This document shows, piece after piece, positions 36,890 to 45,943 of a stretch of 64,000 nucleotides of DNA. The notes beneath the pieces were generated by a model. It made no database searches and had not been told where the DNA came from. It saw nothing but the letters and a program-made list of their open reading frames with translations. A program made the translations under genes and the position numbers. This DNA is from Bin55 sp964572845 (GTDB taxonomy: Bacteria > Pseudomonadota > Gammaproteobacteria > Pseudomonadales > Azotimanducaceae), in the NCBI GenBank assembly GCA_964572845.1, contig CAZNFX010000007.1, positions 62,001 to 126,000 of the forward strand, given 5' to 3'. Each line of letters opens with the position of its first letter. Positions within the stretch are counted from its first letter, which is position 1.

Positions 36890-36923
36890 TAATGTGTCCA
36901 ATCATCGAGACAATCCTTGTAAA

Positions 36924-36929
36924 TATAAT
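36924..36929 (+). promoter_or_regulatory. Consensus -10 box of the tRNA-Leu promoter
   Basis: TATAAT is a perfect -10 box, about nine bases before the tRNA 5' end, followed by a GC-rich discriminator (TTCGCGT) as is usual for stable RNA promoters under stringent control. The -35 region is poor. It overlaps the upstream region of the divergent SDR gene. Confidence 0.6.
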
Positions 36930-36938
36930 TTCGCGTCT

Positions 36939-37025
36939 GCCTGAGTGGCGAAATTGGTATACGCGCCAGACTCAAAATCTGGTGGTGGCGACACCGTGAG
37001 AGTTCGAGTCTCTCCTCAGGCACCA
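36939..37025 (+). tRNA. tRNA-Leu (CAA anticodon)
   Basis: An 87-base tRNA with acceptor arms GCCTGAG and CTCAGGC, an A discriminator and an encoded CCA end. The anticodon stem is CCAGA/TCTGG around loop CTCAAAA, giving anticodon CAA, which reads UUG. A long variable arm of the class II type (GGTGGCGACACC) fits tRNA-Leu. The T arm GAGAGTTCGAGTCTCTC is intact. Confidence 0.95.
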
Positions 37026-37068
37026 GATGTCGCAATGCGTCCTGTCATTGTCAGACACCAATTGTCAT

Positions 37069-37836
37069 TCACACGAATTCCTCTTGGAGCAATCGATGAA
37101 ATCTCTTGAGGGTGTTGTCGTGTTGTTTCCAATCCGGCATGTAGGTCGACATCAAAGAATAGAACGCTTTACTGTGGTTCAGTTGTTTGAAATGGCACAG
37201 CTCGTGTAGCACCACCATGTCGATTGCGTCTTGAGGCACCTTGACCAAATGCGTATTGAGGCGCATCGTGCCTCGTGCGCTGCAGCTGCCCCACCTCGAG
37301 GACATGTAGCGATGGCTCCATTGTGGGACGGACTCGAGCAGCGATGTCTTGTTGCAGATTCGCTGTATGCTCTCGTTCAACACAGAGTTGGCAACTATGC
37401 CATACCAATCGTGCACCACGGATTGGATCGGCGAGTGTTTTGGCGCAGAGACACGAATCGACCCATTTGTTTGATTTACCGTTGTGTTTTTGGACTCGCG
37501 GACCTGCAATTTCAATGCTTCGCCTAGAAGGTAAAGCGTGCTTCCCGTCTCGTAGCTGGAAGGGTACACAACATGATCGTCGCTTCTGAATTTTCTAATC
37601 TCTTTGCGCAACCACTCTTCGCTGCGGAATAGGAGAATGCGCAGGGCTCGCTCTGTGGTCCCGACTGGCGCATCGATAAACAATATCCGGTCCGGATGGT
37701 AGGAGAGCATTACGCGGGTACGCCGTCGGGGGCGCGATCGCAATCGGATAGACACATGACATCCATCGATGACGATTAGGTGCAGTCCATGCAACTCTAG
37801 AGGTTCTGGGGGAGTGTAGACGGACTTTCCGCGCAT
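37069..37836 (-). CDS. YgjP-like zinc metallopeptidase
   Basis: A 255-residue protein of the YgjP (M48-like) metallopeptidase family. The zinc site HELCH is at residues 211-215, with a third ligand His221 in LNHSKAF, the usual H-x(5)-H type spacing for this family. The conserved RWGSCSARGTMRLN segment precedes the zinc site. Family members are cytoplasmic predicted proteases with little known function. It ends just after tRNA-Leu, convergent with it. Confidence 0.85.
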   Translation of the reverse strand: MRGKSVYTPPEPLELHGLHLIVIDGCHVSIRLRSRPRRRTRVMLSYHPDRILFIDAPVGTTERALRILLFRSEEWLRKEIRKFRSDDHVVYPSSYETGSTLYLLGEALKLQVRESKNTTVNQTNGSIRVSAPKHSPIQSVVHDWYGIVANSVLNESIQRICNKTSLLESVPQWSHRYMSSRWGSCSARGTMRLNTHLVKVPQDAIDMVVLHELCHFKQLNHSKAFYSLMSTYMPDWKQHDNTLKRFHRLLQEEFV

Positions 37837-37941
37837 TGATATCTAAATGTTCCAGCTAACAGATTGAACTACCTCTATCAAAGGTTCTTGCCGAGGTAGG
37901 TATGTACAAAATATCAGTATAGTTGTTTGTTTTGACAGTTG

Positions 37942-38361
37942 TCAACAACAGTCGATCACTACTACAGGAATTTCACGGTCGGTCTTGGTTGCGTACTCAA
38001 TATAACCGGAGAATACCTTGCACATCTGACTCCACAGTTTCTGCCGTTCTTCACCGGTGCTTGTTCGAGCAACTGCATCCATTCGTTTCGAACCCACCTG
38101 AATTGTCACTTTGGGATTGTCTTGTAGATTTAGATACCACGAAGGGTGGTGTGCGTGACCTCCTTTTGATCCAACCACCACATAGGAACCGTCATACGTC
38201 CCGTATATCAGTGGGATCGTACGATACTTCTCGGTCTTGCGCCCTTGTGTCGTGAGCAGCAGCGTGGGCATTCCGTTCCAAATGTGTCCTTTCTCGCCGT
38301 TAGTCTCTAGGTATTGTCGGACATGGTCTTCGACCCACGCTGATAGCTTGGAATCACTCAT
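37942..38361 (-). CDS. Deazaflavin (F420)-type nitroreductase/quinone reductase family protein
   Basis: The 139-residue protein matches the Ddn/F420H2-dependent quinone reductase family. The run LLLTTQGRKTEKYRTIPLIY and the segment SYVVVGSKGGHAHHPSWYLNL are the family signature for binding the deazaflavin phosphate. These enzymes mainly occur in actinobacteria, where coenzyme F420 is made. Gammaproteobacteria are not classic F420 makers, so either the organism has F420 or the protein binds FMN or another flavin. No cofactor-synthesis gene is in the window. It overlaps the SGNH hydrolase by eight bases and is downstream of it. Confidence 0.85.
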   Translation of the reverse strand: MSDSKLSAWVEDHVRQYLETNGEKGHIWNGMPTLLLTTQGRKTEKYRTIPLIYGTYDGSYVVVGSKGGHAHHPSWYLNLQDNPKVTIQVGSKRMDAVARTSTGEERQKLWSQMCKVFSGYIEYATKTDREIPVVVIDCC

Positions 38362-39097
38362 TCGCTTCAGTTTCCTCAGTTCGTTCGTTCGCCGGTTGGA
38401 GAGCAGCCGGACGTTCAGATTTCGGACCGTATCTCTTCACCAAAATTGGGCGTATGGTTTCAGTCCAGACCGCATAGCCTTTCGTGTTCAAATGAAGACC
38501 GTCTTCCACAAATAGATCCTCGCGTACAAATCCTTCTGCCTCCATCATTGGCGTTGCAATATCGAGATAGCACATGTCTTCCCGATCATCGGCACGCTTC
38601 CTCAATTCGTGATTCACTTCTTCCATGGTGGGCCAAAGTTCCTCTCGACTGATGGATGGCTTCACAGCTATGAAGCAAATGTCCGCGTCAGGCGATTCCT
38701 TGTCTACGTGGCTTATGAAGTCGTCGTAGCTTCCCAGAATCTGCTCTACGCTCTTGCCAAAGAAAACGTCGTTATCGCCCTCGTAGATCACAATTGCGCG
38801 TGGCTTGTACTTGGTCACAATCCGGTCTCGGAACTGATTTAGTTCATGCATTTGCGATCCGCCGAACCCACGGTTAATGACCGCCAACGGGGCCATGTCA
38901 TCGGCCAGACTGCGCCAGAAGACGATGCTGGAACTGCCCACGAATAACACAGCATTCTCAGGCGGCATCTTCGTGACGTCCAATTGCTCGAAGTACTGTA
39001 TGTAACGCTCCCATCTAGATTCGGTCTCTTGGGAGTTTGCGATCATGGCAAGGAGTATGACAACTACTCCGATAAGACGCAGAGTTGTCGCATGCAT
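38354..39097 (-). CDS. SGNH/GDSL-family hydrolase, exported
   Basis: A secreted or periplasmic esterase of the SGNH type. The preferred ATG at 39097 gives a signal peptide (LRLIGVVVILLAMIANS) and 247 residues; an upstream frame extends 41 codons further but would run into the queA start. Block I is FVGSSSIVFW with the catalytic serine, block II lies around GFGGSQ, block III is YEGDND, and block V is DGLHLNTKGY with the Asp-His pair. The closest relatives are the subfamily with FVGSSSI and RGFGGSQ. The substrate is unknown. It is divergent from queA. Confidence 0.85.
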   Translation of the reverse strand: MHATTLRLIGVVVILLAMIANSQETESRWERYIQYFEQLDVTKMPPENAVLFVGSSSIVFWRSLADDMAPLAVINRGFGGSQMHELNQFRDRIVTKYKPRAIVIYEGDNDVFFGKSVEQILGSYDDFISHVDKESPDADICFIAVKPSISREELWPTMEEVNHELRKRADDREDMCYLDIATPMMEAEGFVREDLFVEDGLHLNTKGYAVWTETIRPILVKRYGPKSERPAALQPANERTEETEANE

Positions 39098-39214
39098 AGT
39101 TCGGACATTGACTAGGTTGTTCTCTGAATTTCGCAATCTTGTAGGCTTAGAGCAGAGGAAGTCGCCAATATTTCGATAGAGGGCAGCATCTACGTTGGTC
39201 AAATCATTCACGCC

Positions 39215-40228
39215 ATGCATGAAACCAAGTATTCCAAGACGGATTTCGCCTATCAGCTGCCTCTAAGTTTAATCGCAAGCAACCCCACGCCAAAACGCAC
39301 TGACAGTCGTCTGCTAGCTTTGCGAGGCGATAGCATGCTGCACTTGAAATTCGACAAACTTCCTGAGCTTCTTTGTCCAGGAGATCTGTTAGTCGTCAAC
39401 GACACCAAGGTAATCAAAGCCCGATTAATTGGGCAAAAGGAAACTGGCGGCCGAGTCGAGATTTTGATCGAGAGGATTGAATCGGATCGTGTTGCAACTT
39501 GTCATGTCAGGGCAAGTCGCGGATTGACAGGTCGACATCTAGTGAGAATCGAGCGCTTTTGTGCGAAATTGAATGAACGCGACGGAGATCTCTTTCGGTT
39601 GGAATTCGACTCTCCCGTACGACAGATTATTGAAGAGTGCGGACATGTTCCCTTGCCAAACTACTTGGATCGGCCAGACACCAAGCAAGATGAGACGCGC
39701 TACCAAACCGTCTATGCGCACAGCGAAGGCGCTGTAGCCGCACCAACTGCTGGTCTCCACTTCACCGAAGCGCTACTGGTGGAACTCCGAGAGATGGGAG
39801 TAAGAATCGAACCGATAACTCTGCATGTAGGTGCCGGGACATTTCAGCCTATTAGAGATACTGACCTTTCGAAGGTGGAAATGCACTCAGAACGGTATTT
39901 CATTCCCGCTAATACAAGAGAAGCCATCGAGCGTTGTTCGGGACGGGTTGTTGCCGTGGGCACAACCGTTGTGAGAACGTTGGAGAGTGCCGAACTCAAC
40001 AAAAGGGATGAAGGGGAGACGAATCTATTTGTCGCCCCTGGGTTCGAGTTCAAAGTAGTCGATGCCTTGATTACGAATTTTCACTTGCCAGAATCAACTC
40101 TGATCATGTTGGTCTGTGCCTTTTGTGGTTATGAACGTACGATGAGTGCCTACGAAATTGCCGTAAACGAAAAGTACCGCTTTTTCAGCTATGGAGATGC
40201 AATGTGGTGCGAACGCAATGAAGTTTGA
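39215..40228 (+). CDS. queA: S-adenosylmethionine:tRNA ribosyltransferase-isomerase
   Basis: QueA (337 residues) transfers and isomerises the ribosyl group of SAM onto preQ1 in tRNA, giving epoxyqueuosine. The family segments FAYQLP at the N-terminus, VVNDTKVI, APTAGLHFT and LHVGAGTFQP are all present. The length is normal. It overlaps tgt by 11 bases, the usual gammaproteobacterial arrangement, so the two act in one transcript. Confidence 0.95.
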   Translation: MHETKYSKTDFAYQLPLSLIASNPTPKRTDSRLLALRGDSMLHLKFDKLPELLCPGDLLVVNDTKVIKARLIGQKETGGRVEILIERIESDRVATCHVRASRGLTGRHLVRIERFCAKLNERDGDLFRLEFDSPVRQIIEECGHVPLPNYLDRPDTKQDETRYQTVYAHSEGAVAAPTAGLHFTEALLVELREMGVRIEPITLHVGAGTFQPIRDTDLSKVEMHSERYFIPANTREAIERCSGRVVAVGTTVVRTLESAELNKRDEGETNLFVAPGFEFKVVDALITNFHLPESTLIMLVCAFCGYERTMSAYEIAVNEKYRFFSYGDAMWCERNEV

Positions 40229-41315
40229 TTTGCTTTGCACAGACGGCACGGCTCGCCGAGGTCGCATGACTCTCAATCACGGCGTAGTGGAAACACCTGT
40301 GTTCATGCCCTGTGGAACGTACGGTTCCGTCAAGGGCATGACACCCGATCAACTCATAGACGTGGGGACTCAGGTCCTGCTTGGCAATACGTTTCATCTT
40401 TGGATACTCCCAGGCAGCGAGTTGATTCATTCGCTTGGCGGTTTGCACGGTTTCATGCAGTGGCAGCAACCAATACTCACCGATTCTGGCGGATTTCAGG
40501 TCTATTCCCTGCGTGACTTAGCTAAAGTCGACGACGATGGCGTGACTTTTCGTTCGCCCCACGATGGAGATCTGCTACGCCTGACTCCTGAAAAGTCTAT
40601 GGAGATTCAGAAACATCTAGGTTCCGACATTGCCATGGCTTTTGACGAATGTACGGACTTTCCAGCGACAAAGGACACCGTGCGAAAGTCGACGGCGAGA
40701 TCGATGGAGTGGGCAAAGCGAAGTCGGGAATCCTACACCGGTTCAGGATCGTTGTTTGGGATCGTACAAGGGGGAGTTTTCGACGAATTGCGGTCGGAAA
40801 GCCTGCAATTGCTTCGGGACATCGGTTTTGACGGCTATGCGATTGGCGGATTGTCGGTGGGAGAATCGGCAGAAGAGATGCTAGCCGTGTTGACTTCGCT
40901 AGTACACCAAATGCCGGACGACCATCCACGATACCTAATGGGTGTGGGCACCCCTTCCGATTTGCTTTACGGAATTGAGCTAGGCGTCGACATGTTCGAT
41001 TGCGTCCTGCCTACTCGCAACGCCCGAAATGGCTACTTGTTCACATCCACTGGCGTCGTCAAAATTCGCAATGCACGATATCGTACCGACCCTGATCCCA
41101 TTGATGCAAACTGCACGTGTTCGACCTGCAGGAGATTTTCCCGGGCATACCTGCATCACCTAGACAAACGTGGAGAAATGCTTGGTGCGACGCTCATGAC
41201 GATCCATAACCTGCACTACTACCACAGCCTCATGAAGGAGGCGCGCGGGGCAATCGAAGCAGGGCAATGGGCACAGTTCGCAACGGCAACAAGAAGTGTT
41301 TGGGCAACGTCCTAG
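40218..41315 (+). CDS. tgt: tRNA-guanine transglycosylase
   Basis: Tgt exchanges guanine 34 for preQ1 in tRNAs with GUN anticodons. The ATG at 40218 gives residue numbering that matches the E. coli enzyme: Asp89 in LTDSGGF and the nucleophile Asp261 in DMFDCVLPTRNARN. The zinc site Cys299, Cys301, Cys304 and His330 is complete. An in-frame ATG nine codons earlier is less likely. A small coiled-coil gene and yajC follow downstream. Confidence 0.96.
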   Translation: MKFDLLCTDGTARRGRMTLNHGVVETPVFMPCGTYGSVKGMTPDQLIDVGTQVLLGNTFHLWILPGSELIHSLGGLHGFMQWQQPILTDSGGFQVYSLRDLAKVDDDGVTFRSPHDGDLLRLTPEKSMEIQKHLGSDIAMAFDECTDFPATKDTVRKSTARSMEWAKRSRESYTGSGSLFGIVQGGVFDELRSESLQLLRDIGFDGYAIGGLSVGESAEEMLAVLTSLVHQMPDDHPRYLMGVGTPSDLLYGIELGVDMFDCVLPTRNARNGYLFTSTGVVKIRNARYRTDPDPIDANCTCSTCRRFSRAYLHHLDKRGEMLGATLMTIHNLHYYHSLMKEARGAIEAGQWAQFATATRSVWATS

Positions 41316-41433
41316 GGATTAGATGGCCAAGCAGGGGTTAGATCTGACCATCGCTCCTCGATCTTTCGTTGTTACATTTGCTATGGGCTCCTCTAGTGGA
41401 GACAATTGAAGTATTCGTAGTCAATGGATCGTC

Positions 41434-41628
41434 ATGTCAGAAAATTCAGGGACGAAGTCCGAACCTCATGCAACGGCGGCAGATATTGTGCAACTGAGAT
41501 CAGACCTGCAAGAAATGGAGGATCGAATCAACACGAGCTTTGCAGCGATTGAACGTCGTCTTGAGGAGCTCGAGTGGCACTTGAACGAGGTTCTATCCCA
41601 CTTCAAGAGCGAAAGCGGACCAACATAG
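41434..41628 (+). CDS. Small coiled-coil protein, hypothetical
   Basis: A 64-residue open frame with a heptad pattern from about 20 to 60 (DIVQLRSDLQEMEDRI, then ERRLEELEWHLNEVL), much like the small SlyX-type coiled-coil proteins, but I cannot assign it to SlyX. It has a GGAT ribosome-like site upstream and lies between tgt and yajC, on their strand, with no membrane segment. Composition is normal for the region. It could be a real small gene or a chance frame. Confidence 0.4.
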   Translation: MSENSGTKSEPHATAADIVQLRSDLQEMEDRINTSFAAIERRLEELEWHLNEVLSHFKSESGPT

Positions 41629-41796
41629 CTTTCAGCCGCGCTAAAGAATAATTTGCGTGTTCGACTTGCTCTTACAGGATGTAACAACACACATTCCGAG
41701 TAAGATAGTCAGCCTGCATTGGTTCCCAATGGATCGCTGTATGCGCATCGATGGAAAACTCTCGCAATGTAATCATTCAGGCTACCAGGTGCAAAA

Positions 41797-42120
41797 ATGA
41801 ATTGGATTGAAACTGTTGCATATGCCCAAGAAGGTGGTAATTCAGGACAAGGCTGGATAACCATCGCAATGCTAGGTGGCATGGTTGCGCTGTTCTATTT
41901 CTTGCTCATTCGCCCGCAACAGAAACAGCGGAAGGCGCACCGCGAACTGGTAGGTGCTTTGTCACGTGGCGACGAAGTGGTCATGGCAAGCGGCATGATG
42001 GGAATCATCACGCGCGTAGAAGACGACTACATCATCGTGCGTGTGGCCAAGAACACCGAGCTAAGATTTCAAAAGTATGCTGTAAACGCCTCCCTGCCCA
42101 AAGGAACGCTCGACGTCTAA
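41797..42120 (+). CDS. yajC: Sec translocase accessory protein YajC
   Basis: YajC (107 residues) is a single-span inner-membrane protein that joins SecDF in the holotranslocon. The helix is about residues 22-40 (AMLGGMVALFYFLLIRPQQKQRK), with the RPQQKQRK boundary typical of the family, and the cytoplasmic domain has GDEVVMASGMMGII. The stop is directly followed by the ATG of secD, so the genes form one operon. Confidence 0.95.
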   Translation: MNWIETVAYAQEGGNSGQGWITIAMLGGMVALFYFLLIRPQQKQRKAHRELVGALSRGDEVVMASGMMGIITRVEDDYIIVRVAKNTELRFQKYAVNASLPKGTLDV

Positions 42121-44061
42121 ATGTCTGAAACCCGGGTTTTTGGACAAAACCTTTTTGGGACACAATCTGGCGCTACCCCAGCAGGTAGGGTGTCAGCATG
42201 GCGCTACCTGATATCAGCGCTAGTCGTCGCGATCGGCTTGATATATGCGCTTCCCAATCTCTATCCTCCCGATCCGGCAATACAGATCCAAACCGACAAT
42301 GCCACGAATTCTCAAGGCGAACCCTTCCGCATAGGCGATTCCTTCGTGAATCAGGCGGTGGAACACCTAGCGGAAAATGGTGTGGAGGTCAAGGAAGCAC
42401 AGCGCATATCTACAGGAGCACTCATTCGGCTCAACAACAGCGAAGACCAATTGCGTGCGAAAACCGTGATGGAGCAACGACTCAATCCAACGGGAAGGGA
42501 CCGCCAGTTCGTTGTGGCTCTGAACCTGGCTGAGACGACGCCGCTCTGGCTTCGAAAGATTGGTGCAAAGCCAATGACTCTGGGCCTTGACTTGGCCGGA
42601 GGCATTCATTTCGTTCTGCAAGTCGACATGACCGAGGCCATAAAGACACAACTTGAAGACCAATCTGAAAAGATATTGTCTCTATTGAGAGAAGAGTCGG
42701 TGAGGTACGTGGCGACTCTTAACGAAATCGTTGACCGATCATTCTTCATTTACTTTTCCTCGGAAAGTGACCGAGAAAACGCTTATTCGGTCATTTCAGA
42801 TCAGTACGGACCGCCCGAGTTTGAAGTAGCTGAAATCGACAATGAGACGGGCCTTGCGGTTCAAATCTCGATCACTGATGCCAGACTGCGTGAAATAGAG
42901 GACGTGGCGATCGAACAGAACTTGACTGGACTGCGGAGCCGGGTAAATGAACTCAACGTGTCCGAGCCGCTGGTGCAGAGGCAGGGGAGAACCCGTGTGA
43001 TTGTGGACTTGCCTGGCGTTCAGGACAGTGCCGAGGCCAAACGGATCATCGGCAAGTTCGCTACATTGGAATTTCACTTGGTTGCCAAGCCGGAGGATCA
43101 CCCGTCACAAATAGAAATACTTCCCTACAAGGGTAGGGATGTCCAGGTCAACAAGCACATCATTGTTTCTGGAGACAACGTTATAAATGCTGTTCCGGGA
43201 ATTGATCCAGATACGGGTCTTCCTGAAGCTCGAATCACCATGGATCGTGCAGGAGGTGACAGGCTTCACGATGCCACGAAGGATGAGATCGGCCATTCGA
43301 TGGCAATCATTTTCATCGAGCAAAAGCCCGTCATAGTCACCTCAGTTGTTGACGGCGAGAGAGTTGAAAGTACGCGTATCGTTCCCGAACGCAGATTGAT
43401 AAGCGTCGCTACGATTCAAGCAGCGCTAGCCTACAACTCGCGTATTACAGGTTTGAACCAGGCAGAAGCGCGCGAATTGTCGCTCCTGCTTAGGGCTGGA
43501 GCACTTGCTGCACCAATGTATTTCGTCGAGGAACGAACCGTGGGTGCATCTTTGGGAGCAGAGAACATCGATCGCGGTGTAATGGCGGTAACCATTGGGT
43601 TCCTGCTGGTTCTCGCTTTCATGCTTGTCTACTACAAAGTCTTTGGTTTCGTTGCCAACATTGCATTGGCGTTGAATTTGGTAATTCTGGTAGCTGTCAT
43701 GTCGATATTGGGCGCGACCTTGACTCTGCCAGGCATCGCCGGGATCGTGCTGACTGTAGGCATGGCTGTAGACGCCAATGTATTGATTTTTTCTCGTATT
43801 CGCGAGGAATTGAAACATTCGGCTCCGCATGTCGCCATACCGGCGGGTTACAACCGAGCCTTTCTGACGATTTTGGACGCGAATCTAACCACCCTGTTCG
43901 TTGCGCTAATACTCTTGACAATTGGGAGCGGGCCCATCGCCGGATTCGCAGTAACGCTGTCGATAGGCATTGTGACTTCCATGTTCACAGCGATCTACGT
44001 CTCACGCGGACTCGTTCATCTCGTGTACGGGAATCGACGAACTGAGAAGGTCTGGATCTGA
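42121..44061 (+). CDS. secD: Protein translocase subunit SecD
   Basis: SecD (646 residues) is the large subunit of the proton-driven SecDF pump that pulls proteins across the inner membrane. It has one N-terminal helix, a large periplasmic P1 region with GLDLAGGIHFVLQVD, and five helices from about residue 475. The RND-type motif region (GIAGIVLTVGMAVDANVLIFSRIREEL) carries the conserved Asp of the proton path. The ATG abuts the yajC stop and the last base is shared with secF. Confidence 0.96.
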   Translation: MSETRVFGQNLFGTQSGATPAGRVSAWRYLISALVVAIGLIYALPNLYPPDPAIQIQTDNATNSQGEPFRIGDSFVNQAVEHLAENGVEVKEAQRISTGALIRLNNSEDQLRAKTVMEQRLNPTGRDRQFVVALNLAETTPLWLRKIGAKPMTLGLDLAGGIHFVLQVDMTEAIKTQLEDQSEKILSLLREESVRYVATLNEIVDRSFFIYFSSESDRENAYSVISDQYGPPEFEVAEIDNETGLAVQISITDARLREIEDVAIEQNLTGLRSRVNELNVSEPLVQRQGRTRVIVDLPGVQDSAEAKRIIGKFATLEFHLVAKPEDHPSQIEILPYKGRDVQVNKHIIVSGDNVINAVPGIDPDTGLPEARITMDRAGGDRLHDATKDEIGHSMAIIFIEQKPVIVTSVVDGERVESTRIVPERRLISVATIQAALAYNSRITGLNQAEARELSLLLRAGALAAPMYFVEERTVGASLGAENIDRGVMAVTIGFLLVLAFMLVYYKVFGFVANIALALNLVILVAVMSILGATLTLPGIAGIVLTVGMAVDANVLIFSRIREELKHSAPHVAIPAGYNRAFLTILDANLTTLFVALILLTIGSGPIAGFAVTLSIGIVTSMFTAIYVSRGLVHLVYGNRRTEKVWI

Positions 44062-44972
44062 TGAATTTCGACTTCATGTCCAAGCGCAAGATCGCGCTTG
44101 TCGCGTCCGCCACGATGTTGGTTGTATCCGTGGCTTCCCTCTTGTTCCTTGGCATCAATCGAGGACTGGGGTTTACAGGTGGAGTGCTTGTTGAGGTTGG
44201 TTTCGAGACTCCCATCGACCCCGCGGAGATTCGTTCTCGGTTGGAGCAATCTGGCTACGACAACGCCGTTGTCCAAATCCTTGGATCCGAAACCGACATC
44301 GTCATTAGGGTTCCGCCTGGGGACGATGTTGACCAATCGAATGTCGGCACGGACATACACGAGCTACTTGAAGACGCATATACAACTGTTGATTTAAGGC
44401 GCTCCGACTACGTTGGACCGGCCGTCGGAGACGAATTAACAGAACAGGGCGGGCTTGCACTGCTTGTTGCCCTCATATCCATCATGGTCTACATCATGTT
44501 TCGGTTCACTGGGAAGTTCTCATTGGGAGCCGTAGCCGCACTAATTCACGATGTTGTGATCGTGATAGGCATTTTTTCCCTAACGCAGTGGACTTTTGAT
44601 CTGCCAGAGCTGGCAGCTTTGCTTGCTGTCATCGGCTATTCGCTGAACGACACAATTGTGGTCTCAGACCGCATTCGGGAGAATTTCCGTACTAGCAAGC
44701 GAGGAACACCGATTGAAATCATCAATCGATCTCTAAATCAAATGCTGGGAAGAACACTAGTTACCTCGATGACCACGCTGCTGGTTCTGGTTGCCCTATT
44801 GGTTGCAGGAGGCGAACAGCTGAGAGGTTTTGCTTCGGCTTTATCGATTGGTGTAATCGTTGGAACCTATTCGTCAATCTATGTAGCAGCAAGCATGCTG
44901 TTGATGTTGGGAATTCAAGGAGAGGATTTGGCAATACCCGAGAAGGAGGGCAGTGACTACGTAAGACGGTAA
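44061..44972 (+). CDS. secF: Protein translocase subunit SecF
   Basis: SecF (303 residues) pairs with SecD. It has an N-terminal helix, a small periplasmic domain (RGLGFTGGVLVEVGFE at the start) and five helices, with the conserved motif IGYSLNDTIVVSDRIRENFR. The start overlaps the secD stop as TGATG. Downstream is the divergent suhB-like gene. Confidence 0.96.
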   Translation: MNFDFMSKRKIALVASATMLVVSVASLLFLGINRGLGFTGGVLVEVGFETPIDPAEIRSRLEQSGYDNAVVQILGSETDIVIRVPPGDDVDQSNVGTDIHELLEDAYTTVDLRRSDYVGPAVGDELTEQGGLALLVALISIMVYIMFRFTGKFSLGAVAALIHDVVIVIGIFSLTQWTFDLPELAALLAVIGYSLNDTIVVSDRIRENFRTSKRGTPIEIINRSLNQMLGRTLVTSMTTLLVLVALLVAGGEQLRGFASALSIGVIVGTYSSIYVAASMLLMLGIQGEDLAIPEKEGSDYVRR

Positions 44973-44985
44973 GTGGAACTGGTTG

Positions 44986-45840
44986 CTACTTCGTGTCGGT
45001 ATTAGGAACCGTTTCGGCTAGCTCGTCGCCTTGTGAATCGGCTGATCGGTCGGATTCGATGAGCCGTTGCCCAAGAAGCGCGCCAATCGTCGATGAGAGT
45101 TGTGGATTCGCGGCGATAAGCAATTGCAAGTTGCTGTTTCCTACGCTCGGCTCTACTTGTGCAGCGAAGCCTCCAGCTTCTGTCACTAGTAGCTTCGCAA
45201 TTTGGACTATGTCGGAAGAGGGTTCAACGGTTACGAATGCGTCGAGCTTGCCGCGCGCCACTCGTGCAAGATCCATTGCTGTCGAGCCGCTGGTACGAAC
45301 CCCTTGCATGGTAGCGCTTAGCAAGGCGTGAACTTTGTGATAGTAGGCACTACCCTTGCTAGGCGACGAGAATTGCTCCGAAACTGCTACTAGAGCTTCG
45401 TCGTGTATCGTGTTGTTGGCGACGCGAAGACGATTCTGGTTGACGATCGCACCTTCGTCTTGGCTAGCGTAGTATTCGTCATCCAGCAGATAGTCGTAGA
45501 CAATGGCATGCCTTAGCCACGATCCTTCGAAGATTCCCAAAACCGCACAGAAGTCGTTCAATGAGCGGAGGTAATTCGCTGTCCCATCCAAGGGCCGAAT
45601 GACCCAAGTAACGGGAGCCGTCTTGCTAACGTCAGAAATGTCTGGGACGACAGAATGGTCTGGATAAACGCTAAGGATGGCTTTTTCGAAGTTACGGTGC
45701 AGTCGATTCTTCAATCTCGCCGTATAGTTATGCAATGCCTGACGCTGCATTCGACTAAACGGGGGACGTTCGTACGTGCTCAGCAATTGTTCTCTGAATT
45801 GTCTTGCGGCTCTGAGACCGATTCGAATCAAAGGTTCCAA
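44986..45840 (-). CDS. suhB: SuhB-like inositol monophosphatase homologue, probably inactive
   Basis: The protein (284 residues, TTG start that aligns with the E. coli SuhB start) has the SuhB fold over its whole length. In the metal site, WVIDPLDGT of active enzymes reads WVIRPLDGT, so the first metal-binding Asp (E. coli Asp84) is Arg82. The EE pair before it (E. coli Glu67-Glu68) reads Asp67-Ile68. The second Asp (Asp85) and the later SSDI aspartate remain. Loss of one ligand makes phosphatase activity doubtful. In E. coli SuhB also acts as a Nus factor in rRNA antitermination, independent of catalysis, which could explain the retention of the fold. The C-terminal tail is Asp/Ser-rich. It is divergent from trmJ, as usual. 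Confidence 0.82.
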   Translation of the reverse strand: MEPLIRIGLRAARQFREQLLSTYERPPFSRMQRQALHNYTARLKNRLHRNFEKAILSVYPDHSVVPDISDVSKTAPVTWVIRPLDGTANYLRSLNDFCAVLGIFEGSWLRHAIVYDYLLDDEYYASQDEGAIVNQNRLRVANNTIHDEALVAVSEQFSSPSKGSAYYHKVHALLSATMQGVRTSGSTAMDLARVARGKLDAFVTVEPSSDIVQIAKLLVTEAGGFAAQVEPSVGNSNLQLLIAANPQLSSTIGALLGQRLIESDRSADSQGDELAETVPNTDTK

Positions 45841-45943
45841 GTATGAGGTCCTTGCTGAGGCAGTCGCCCATGCTAGCAGGTTCAGGACAATCGGAGAACG
45901 GCGACAGGGTACCTGAGAGATTGATGCTCGCGCTCACTTGAAG

